DNA from: Apiotrichum sp. Y4204
Lineage: Eukaryota; Basidiomycota; Tremellomycetes; Trichosporonales; Trichosporonaceae
Reading direction: 5' to 3'
Length of the DNA: 64,000 bases
Assembly (NCBI GenBank): GCA_025531455.1
Contig: JAMYHL010000009.1
Span: 496,001-560,000 of the forward strand
The position numbers were made by a program, and so were the translations under genes. Position 1 is the first letter of the stretch, and the number at the start of each line of letters is the position of its first letter. The notes under the pieces were generated by a model. That model was not told the DNA's origin. It did no database searches and saw nothing but the letters and a program-made list of their open reading frames with translations. This document shows, one piece after another, positions 55,560 through 64,000 of this stretch.

Positions 55560-57857
55560 CAAGGAAGCCGCTGTTTATAGAGCACCCCATGCATGGAGCA
55601 ATGCTCGTCGGACCGGCCTTGTCCACACATGCCTACCCCACGGTTGATCTTGTGGCGCCGCAGACTGCGGCGAGAATCCAGTAGCAACGACAAAGGAAGA
55701 TGTTCTCGTGAGGGTCTGTGGACTTTGAATTGCTGGGAGTAAGTCTTTTCCGGACACAAACAATATCACCTTGTGTCGGTTCGCTTGCCGTTGACCCTCT
55801 GTCGCGCTTTGAATTACAGCACAACAGTGGGCTTCAACCGTGTCGAGGTGATGTTCCCCTAAACAAAAAACATGCTCTTTGTCAGAATTCGAAAGGACAT
55901 GTTGCGGCGTGAAGAGTGATCAGATTGTGAAGTAGAGTGTCAACAAACTGACGGTCAAGGTCGGATCCTTCTGCTTCAGCTCAGCGGAAGCCCCACCAGA
56001 AGTGGAAGCGAAAGCTGGGAGAGGCGGTCATCAAGCTAAGAGAATAGAAACCTGCTTCCGGTTCCCAAGAAAGGAGTGCTGAGATGGCAAGTACAGCCGG
56101 CGGGGTGGCAACAAAGGCGCCGTCCGAACCGTCAACTCCGGTTCGTCCCGTTTATTCCCCTCCGTGTCCACAGCTTCTTTCAAATTCAAAAAATTGGTTG
56201 TCTCGCAGGGACACGCCAGCATTTTACTCAGATGCAGCATTCTCTCATATTGTATCCCAGCATCAGCACGAGGACGGCGGCCGAAGGTCTCAAACGGGAT
56301 GAATTGCGGAAAAGGTGGGGGCATGGAAGGAATGTCTCGCGGAGGCGCCACCCGACCTCCGGCGATCGGGAAGAACGCGTTGCGGAATACACTCGCCATT
56401 GTTTGTGATGATGATACTGATCGGGACCCCAAAGAAACCAGAAGTCTTTGCGGATACACATGGCTCGACGCGCCGCCTGCTGTAGCTGCACGCGGCCCGA
56501 TGTGGGTGTTTAAAGCCAGGGCAGGCAGGGAGGCGGAGTGTGGCGCGTGGCGAAGGAATGGATCTCGCAGTGCCACACTCCCTCACATTCTCTCGCCATC
56601 GCGCGGGGAGCTCAAGCAGCTTCTCGCTCCTCCGCGCCCACACACGCGTCCTCCTTGGTAGAAAGCCTGGCGGCCCGGCCATCCCCACATGACAGGGCGG
56701 TATTGCACTGTCAGACCCAGCGTATGGGAGTATCAGAGTCGACCCGTCTGCAGCCGTTGCAACCCGAGCGAGCCTTGAGTTCCTGGTGCATGGGACCCGC
56801 CCAACTCCCTTTCCTTTCGCCCTCTTGCGATCTGTTCCAGATTTAGCTAAGCGCTGTTCCGGTCAACAACAAGCGGAATGCTTGAATGCCTGGGGGGCAT
56901 CCAATGGTTCCTTAGAGCCATGAAGTCAGGAGACGCCTGGCGGCGGGCTGATTTGTATTGATGCAGCACAGAAAGTACGAAGTCCGCGGATCCATGCGAT
57001 CAATGTTGCGACGGAAATACAATCGAGAACGACATTCCTACGCCCTCTTGCTCCCATGAAGGAATGGCGAACTCGCAACTCCCCTTCCCATGTCCGCGTT
57101 CTCGGGCGATGCAGCGTTGGGCACCTCTGCCGCCGTGTCATATTGAGAAGCAAGCTGTCCTTCTTAGGGAAGAGTCTGGACGAACTTCTTTCCCATACCC
57201 CCCTTCTCATTCCCTCGCCATCGCATTCCATACATACCTCACCCACAAATGCTTCCTCACGCTAACAGTGACGCCGCGCGCCGCAACCGCTGTCCCATGG
57301 GCGGACGCGCTCACAGTTTAAATCGTGAGTCGTCATCGTCCTATGCCTGCGGAATGACCCGCATATGCCCGGCGGGGCACTCTACAGCTGCTGAGTGCTG
57401 TCCGGCATTCCTCTCTCCCAGCCCGCCACATGTTCCTTTCACCCATCCAACTCCAGGTATCCGGCCACCGGTGTCATCAAAAGCGAACCAGACCCCAACA
57501 GGCTCCCCGCACGCATTATCCCCATAAGACATTTCATCACTGCCGACACCATTCCTCGTCGCGCAACTTGTGCTGTAGTCACGCCACACTTTTGGTATCG
57601 TGCATCGTGTGTCAGACTTGAGGAGGACTGCGCACCATTTCTACCGCCGACGTATCACAATGGCGATAGCTGACATCACCACTCAGACATTACTCAGGTC
57701 CCAAATGACAAAACACGGCGTGTCTGGACCTGGTCATCGCTTATCATAACCACAATATGCCCCAATGTTCGAATATACAAGAGTCTAATATCAGTTTCAA
57801 CAATTATGTCAATCGACTCGTCCTCTGTCGCCGTCCTCAGACGCAACGCGCCTGACA

Positions 57858-60788
57858 TTAATCTTCCCCATACCTCCCTCGAGGTAACCTTTTCTGGTCG
57901 CGATCACGGTCTCGGTCTCGGGAATATCCGTCGTACTCCTCGTCCGACATTCTCCGTTTGGGGGCGGAAAACTGTTTGGAATGATCATGCCACTCGGGCG
58001 ATCGCGGACTATGCCCTCGGGATTCGTGGGTAGAACCACCGCGAGGATATGGCGAATATCGGAAAGGGTGAGCGTGGGGTGAATGCCTCGAATGGTTGGA
58101 GTGAGTCGCTGGCTGCGAGTGACCAGAATGTGCTGAGTGGCCAGGGTGGCCGGAATGGCCAGAGTGCCCCGAATGGTTGGAGCGCACAGAGTGGCCGGAA
58201 TGGTTGGAGTGTGCAGAGTGTGCAGAGTGTGCAGAGTGTGCAGAGTGCGCAGAGTGTGCAGAGTGCGCAGAGTGTGCAGAGTGCGCAGAGTGTGTGGAGT
58301 GATTGGCGCGGCTGGTGTATTGAGGGTACGAGTATGTGTGGTGACTGGAGGACCCATTGGGGAGTGCTGCATTGCTAGAACGGGCCGACTGACTTGAGTG
58401 GTTCGAGTGGGCCGACGATGGAGTCGACATAGACACACGGCGATAGGGCATGGCACCTCCTGGTGATGGTCCTGGGATGGTACTTCCAGAACCAAAGTCG
58501 AGCTTGCTGATGCCCGACGAGGTGTGCATGCTAGTGGGGAAGTGGGGGGGATAGAAGAGGTCGCCAGCACGAATGAGAGTAAAGGGACCCTCGTACCCTT
58601 GTCGGTCTTCGGCCGCAAAGCAGTCACGCCAGCGTCCGACCAGATAGCCCCCCGTCTGAATATAACCGCGCCATACCCACTGGCCACAAGGATAAGGTCG
58701 CTGGAATGTGTCAGTACGCAGTCTTTAACAAGTTCGGGGGGATACTTACAGCAGCACCAACAGAGATCAGAACAAGACCGTCCCAGGTACGAATGCGTCC
58801 GCGGACCCGCGACATGCCCCAAGCGGTACGACATCTCCCAGTAAGGAGAATCTCTTTGGTCCAACCGGGAGCCTCACGAGCATATATGGCGTCACCAGTG
58901 AGGACTTCATGACCGTAACCACTCAGAATGCGTTGCTGTTCCTCCTCGGTCTCTTCATCGGCGAAGCCGCAATTAAGAAGCGAGCCTGTGCCTCCGACTT
59001 GTTCGTGGCGAATGCGGATGACCGTCTCTTTGATCTCGAGCTCGCACGCATGCTGGGCAATGCTGCCTGTATATAGGGCACGCATATTGCCAGCAAGCAT
59101 TTCGCGATAGGCGTCAAAATCAAAGAAAAGCAGACTACCACGCCAGAAGCCTTGGAGACACCCGTAGAAAGTGAGTGGCGGTAGGCCGGGAGAGGTATGA
59201 GGGTCTTGGCAGACCGTATTCCGTTGCCACTCCGTGTCGTGGTACAACGAGGGCATAATCTGGGTGATCGAGAAGAGACCACGACGCATGTCACCTTGAA
59301 AGACGGTCGACTGCCTCAGACCCACACGGCCGGGTTGACGCTCCATCAAACGGATGAAAATGAGCATTGCACCTAGAACGAAGTGGGGAGGCGCGCGCAT
59401 GTGCTTGTGTCCGAAGCGCTGGTATGGCGCGGCGTACCCGGCAATGGGCGGGTGGTCGGTACAGCCGGGCTTGCACAAGGGTAACCGGCGGTGCTCCCAG
59501 CTGGCGTAGGACATCTCATATCGAGGTGCAAACACGTAAGGTCGGAGCATAAAGATCTTATCGTCGATTTCATGGGCGTTGCGCTCGCCAAACAAATCGC
59601 AGCCGGATAGGACAGCTGTCCAAATCCCAAGGGCCTTCTCGGCAGTGTCCGACGGGTACCCAGACTTGAGCGAGTCCTTGAGCATGTCGTCCTTGTAGTA
59701 GCATATTGTCCACTCATGGAACCAGCATTCGTCCGCAAGAAAGGCGAGGTTCTTGGAATCTGGATGGTGAGCACGGTTTCAATACACTTGACAACACACA
59801 GCACAGATGCCCGACCGGTCAACCGTGGGCTTCAACAAAGACACTGGATAAAGATCCCCGGAGCGCTGACTGACAGCACGGACCACTTCAAGGACAGCAG
59901 CGCATGCAGTGGATCAGGCACCGGGCTCTTTGGGTCGCGCTGATCGCAAATGACAGTCCACGTCCCTCCCCCAACGGTTGCAATTGCAGTGCAGAAACAA
60001 GTGCGATCTGGGGCTCACGCAAGTGACGTGATGGGCCTCCAGCTGGCTGAGGCTGACGTTTGTGTGTGATTGACACAACACAGACGGATCGTCGGGGCTG
60101 ATCAAGGTGGCGCATCACCACACACAGCAAAAGCAGAATCAAGTACTGGGCAACTTCACTTACCATTCTCAGTCCACAGAAACCACAAGGCCCACATGTC
60201 CGTGTCGAGGTGTTCTCGAGAGTGGACACCGGGGACGTTGATGCTTTGGTGGGCGATACATGCACGCATGCGATTGCGGAGTTGCCACCTGTCTCTGTAC
60301 TCGATGGCCCACGATCTCGGGTTTCCAAAAAGCTCCGTCTTGCGCGAGGTTCCGGGCACGTCCGTGTTGACGTCGAACATCCATTGCGTGCGGCGAATAA
60401 GCGCACCTAGGTCGAAGGTGGCACGGAAGAGACGGTTGTAGAGAACCGGATTGTTGTCAAACTTGAGGGCCTCGTTGAGCGAACGACATGTCCGGAGAAG
60501 GGGAAGGAGCAGCGAAGGTCGACCAGCATGTCCATCCGAGTTGACTACTACGTGGTACGCAATCTTGGTTAGAATGTCGGTCGACAAGGAGGCCAGCAGA
60601 GAGGGGTTGGGACGTGATGGTGAACATGAGCGGACGGTGTTGTCGGGATCCTGTACTGGCGACTTTACACCTGGGACATCGGGTGCAGCTTCGGCAAGAC
60701 TGACGGGGGAAAGGATATAGTGGAGAGAGTGTTTGCGGGTAGGAGGGTTGGATGAGGCCGTGGTGTACGTCCCCATTGTGGCCGACAA
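57858..60788 (-). CDS. F-box-like protein with His/Ser-repeat C-terminal tail (825 aa)
   Basis: Three exons: 60164-60788, 58750-59759 and 57858-58700. Near residue 66 the segment LLASLSTDILTKIAYHVV is F-box-like, followed by LLPLLRTCRSLNEALKFDNN and LYNRLFRATFDLGALIRR, an arrangement common in fungal F-box proteins that recruit substrates to SCF ubiquitin ligases. A large conserved-looking middle (DECWFHEWTICYYKDDMLKD, RPYVFAPRYEMSYASWEHRR, FVLGAMLIFIRLMERQPGRV, ending in GRWRDCFAAEDRQGYEGPFT) has no domain I can name. The tail contains about 25 HSA/HSG/HSN triplets, encoded by a 9-bp minisatellite, then a DRDRDRD stretch. The first intron (404 bp) is exceptionally long for this genome. The start could be 60788 or the Met four codons later. 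Confidence 0.7.
58065..58305. repeat. In-frame 9-bp minisatellite encoding His/Ser repeats
   Basis: On the plus strand GTGCAGAGT/GCGCAGAGT units run nearly perfectly from about 58209 to 58300, with degenerate GGCCAGAGT/GGCCGGAAT-like units extending to about 58065. On the coding strand each 9-bp unit encodes the triplet Ser-Ala-His, Ser-Gly-His or Ser-Asn-His. The frame is conserved throughout, so copy-number change would alter only tail length. Confidence 0.85.
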
Positions 60789-63700
60789 TCGCCGGGGAGG
60801 TGACTGGGATGTGCGAGTAATGACGAACGTTGTGTGTGCAGGCGAAAGGGTCAGGATGTGTTGATGGATGGGAATGGGATAATGGTGAGTTGCTGGTTAC
60901 GGCCAAAACAGACGGGCGAAGCGGACGGTGGTCAACGTGCGAGAGTCTTGTCCATGTGTTGTACGGCTCTGTAGATAGTAAGAAGTCGAGTTCACCTATT
61001 GAAGCGGTGAAGGCACCGTATGAGATAGTATAGATAGTTGGGATGCGAGGGGAAACGGGGAGTTTGTGGTCGTCCAAAGCTAGCGGGCAATGTAGATACA
61101 ACGACGACCAGATCAGGTCCAAGTCAAGCCGTAAGACGGCAACGTAAGAAGAGGTCGGGGAGATTACGAGGTGCACACGGGGAACTAACTGTCAGGCGGG
61201 AAAGGGGAAGAGGAGAGGAGGCGAGGGGCCAAAAGGTACCAACGCACCAGTGACCAGTGGTGTGTGCACTAGACGTACGCCGCTTCGATGAAAGGCGAGA
61301 TGATCGATCTACTTGTATCCCTTCAGAGCAATGGTCTTGTGGACGATTGATTCCTATTTGAGTGTCAGAGGAAGTCGTTTGTCTACGCGTAAATGCGTTG
61401 TGATGCTTATGATACATGCAGCAGATCCAATCCAGAGATATCACCATCACGGCGGCGCGGCGGCGCTCCTCGCGTCTCATGGTCTGGTGATCGCCCCTTT
61501 GCATGCATCCCTTTGCCCCCTCGCGTTAGTCCCTGCTCATGCCCAAGGCAAAGAAAACGCATGTCAGGTCCCAGATGGCCACCTTGTCCGACCTCTTGCA
61601 CAACGTCCCTGTGCCCCGCATCTGCCCGCGTAAATTCCTTGTTCCATGCGCCTCGTAGAACTCGGCAGACCGAGGGCCGAGAAAGAGGAGGGCCTGGAGG
61701 GCATGAGGCGCATAAAGGGCATGAAGGAACATGTAGGACTGCCGTCGATTGGATGCAGGGCCAGACCCTCTCTTCCTAAGATCCGTGATCTGGTTGCACC
61801 TTACTTTTTACCCTCAACGCTCCGCCCCCGCCAACTGTTGCCCGTTTGTTCGTCCTCGTCCGCCGCGTTTCCCCCCACTCCCCCACCTCGCAATCCATCT
61901 CATCCCGCCCAGTACGCGCCCCGTCCGCCGTCCGCAGTCCGCGTTCGCCCCGATTCCGGACTCTTTCGATTGTCCTAGTCCCTTCTCGAGGTGCTAGTTT
62001 GGTTTTTTCCTTTCACTAAGTCACCGATATAGATGCATTGCGGATGCCTAGGCGCTCGTGCCGTATGTATCGTACGTATGCTGCTTTATTGGACTATCTC
62101 TCGGGTCCCCATCAGATATACGCCCACGTACGTACCTACATTCAGAACGGCCCACGGCGATCTCAGATCAGGATCTAAAGACACCAGCATGCCAGCAGCC
62201 CATTGCTCGGCTCGTGGCCTGCCGGTCATTCTATCTCGGTCTAGATGACACCAGGCACGCACCAGTTGTTGCTAGTGGCGCTCCGAGTGGTATCTACGCC
62301 GTCATGCGCCTCCGAGCGATCCATGAGGCATCACGGCCGCACCCAATCAAAAAGCTGTAGCAGGAAGCGCATGGCGCGCAAGTCTGCAGTACATGCCTCA
62401 CTCAAGACCAGTCTTCCACGAGGGCCAACTGTTGGCATCCTGCACCAGACCTCCAGAAGACAGGTCTGCCGCGCGCAACGCTCCAAGTTCGGGCTCAAGA
62501 CCTGAGAAACGGATGCATCGTAAAAATACCCGAAACTCGTCCGCGAGGTCAACATCGGCTTCCAGAGGCTGGTTCACATTGTGCACTTTCATTGCATGAA
62601 TGCAGGATAAAGGCAGACCCGGCGTCAGTCAGTCTCAGGCTGTGCTGGCCGCATACGACTCCGCATTCCGTCTCGATGTGACTACCAAACCTTCGGCTCT
62701 AAGACATTATTCCAGGTAGCGAGGAGCGAGTCGCCCAAGAACCAGCAGCTTTTTACTCGAGAGTCCTGTTGGGCGCCAACAAGTCGCCGTTCTGCAAGCT
62801 GCAGTGCAAGTGCAAGTGGTAAGTGGGCGAGACTGCTTCCCAGGGTTTACATGTCGCGCCGAGACATAGACAGAGAAGGCGTCAAAACAGCTTCAAACGC
62901 AAGAGGTCAAAACAGTCTACTGGCCACTGGACTGGTCCCGGGAACTCAGTGCGCCAGAGTCATGCAACACAAATTGTGGACGGTCTCAGCCTCAAGTCAG
63001 TCGCACCGAGCCTGTAACTTGGACTGCATCAAAGCTATAATCCTATGACCCTGCATGGAGTACCTGAAAGGCGCCGAGGGCACAGCGCCGCGGGATCTGT
63101 GGCGAGATCTCCATATCACACCGCCAGATCTCCGGGCGTTCGAGCTTTACGCCACCGATGTATATTCACCTGAACCTCATTCAGCTCTCAGTTACAGGGT
63201 ACCTGCACACCGGAGCCGCTGATCAACCACCCTCCTCAAGTTAGACAGCCTCAAGACTGTTCGACTGTGTCGCTCGCCGCTCGGCAGCTGTGTCATGGAG
63301 TACCCGAAGTACGATCAAGTTTGAAAGTCATCCAGGTCTACTTTGGCACAGTCTCTTGTCCAAGACGATCAACGCCGGATCACCAGTTTCAACATGTGAA
63401 TCACGGAGATCTTGTACGCTTGTGGATAGGCGCTATCTGGAGGATCTAACGGGCATGGTATCGACAGACTGAGGTACTGGAGTTACGCTTTGAAACCTCA
63501 TATCTTCGCTCGTCCATGCCATACCTCTACAATAACAATTTATCGTACAATTTGCACTTTACATGGTGCGCGGAGCGGCTGGTCGGAAAAACCGGTGTGT
63601 GTCGTATAATTGAGAGGGCTAACAAGTGAGTCTTGACATGTAGGTCGTCTGCCAAGGTGCTTAGCGCCACATTGGGGCACTAGGTCCTGGTCCCAGGTAC

Positions 63701-64000
63701 AGAGCGGTCGAGTGAAGTGACCTTTGAAACATACCAATGGCTAGCCCGTTGCGTAGGGTTGGGGACGTGAATGGTATCAAACGGTATTTCACGATGTGTT
63801 GTCGGCCAGTCTGATTTATGATCACTGGCGGCTGCCCATCTATTCATTGCCCAAATGGGGCAGCAGATCTGCACACCGATTGCTAGAAAGCTTCGAGTTC
63901 TTAGTAGATGATAGCTACATCATGCACCGATTTCAATCGTTACTGGATGGCATTACCTGCGCAGCTTAGCAGATGCAGGCGACCAGACGAAACAGCCCAC
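60789..64000. other. Right-end region, no supportable gene
   Basis: This 3.2-kb region includes the F-box gene promoter. Many open frames of 60-130 codons cross it but none shows protein-like features. A 39-codon frame (about 61540-61659, starting MPKAKKTHVRS) and a C/T-rich stretch (61800-61990) that resembles a 5' leader are present; an unseen gene continuing past the window, or a multi-exon gene I failed to assemble, cannot be excluded. Confidence 0.4.

Larger units (their letters stand above)
52469..57857. other. Gene-poor 5.4-kb region
   Basis: No intact gene could be supported. It contains the P-protein promoter at its left end, a 16-bp direct repeat (ATTTTCCAACAATCCA at 52992 and 53562), the decayed coding remnant at 54842-55290, and a 29-bp tandem duplication at 55502-55559. 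Single open frames at 52752-53681 (minus, 309 codons) and 56031-56576 (minus, 181 codons) lack recognisable motifs. Confidence 0.5.

Noticed and set aside
56031..56576. 181-codon minus-strand frame
   Set aside because: No recognisable domain and equally long overlapping plus frames; not enough to call a gene.
61540..61659. 39-codon basic frame MPKAKKTHVRS
   Set aside because: Too short, no conserved motif, and no paralogue or splice support.
1..64000. tRNA, rRNA, CRISPR and intact transposon search by eye
   Set aside because: No tRNA-like arms with matching B-box, no rRNA segments, no regularly spaced repeats and no transposase or reverse transcriptase motifs were seen. A tRNAscan-SE and repeat-library search would be decisive.

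Overview
The window is nuclear DNA from a GC-rich basidiomycete, most likely a yeast-like tremellomycete (Trichosporonales such as Trichosporon, Apiotrichum or Cutaneotrichosporon are my best guess, by inference). The evidence is the many very short GT-AG introns (mostly 35-70 bp), compact intergenic regions in the first half, and recognisable fungal nuclear genes: NOC2, BMS1, VPS23/TSG101, USB1, the glycine decarboxylase P-protein, a copper amine oxidase, a Zn2Cys6 regulator and a Byr4/Bfa1-like protein. I found no prokaryotic features, tRNA or rRNA genes, CRISPR arrays or intact transposons. Gene models below were spliced by hand from both strands; exon joins keep the reading frame and use GT-AG borders.

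Layout. 1-13.4 kb: a 5' part of NOC2 (minus), a small L-rhamnose-mutarotase-like gene (minus), a very large 2,778-residue protein (plus) that I assign as a fungal UNC80 homologue, and a protein kinase (minus). 14.5-23.6 kb: a mitochondrial PPR protein, an unannotated 106-residue single-span membrane protein, VPS23 and BMS1. 25.6-29.8 kb: a Byr4/Bfa1-like septation protein with a long pyrimidine-rich leader. 31.5-33.1 kb: two tiny intron-containing genes that encode related Cys-containing proteins, apparently a new small-protein family. 33.8-44.2 kb: copper amine oxidase, aldehyde dehydrogenase and a Zn2Cys6 regulator, which look like an amine-catabolism neighbourhood with GATA-factor sites. 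44.9-52.5 kb: a type I membrane glycoprotein, USB1 and the glycine decarboxylase P-protein. 52.5-57.9 kb: gene-poor, with one decayed coding remnant. 57.9-60.8 kb: an F-box-like protein with a His/Ser repeat tail. 60.8-64 kb: no gene seen.

Functionally, NOC2 and BMS1 serve ribosome assembly, USB1 matures U6 snRNA, VPS23 is ESCRT-I, and the Byr4/Bfa1-like gene would act in mitotic exit and septation. The amine oxidase and aldehyde dehydrogenase can act in sequence (amine to aldehyde plus ammonia, then aldehyde to acid), and the adjacent regulator shares a promoter region with the dehydrogenase. The most notable items are the UNC80-like protein, the paired micro-genes, and an 11-nt microexon that supplies one of the zinc-binding cysteines of the regulator.
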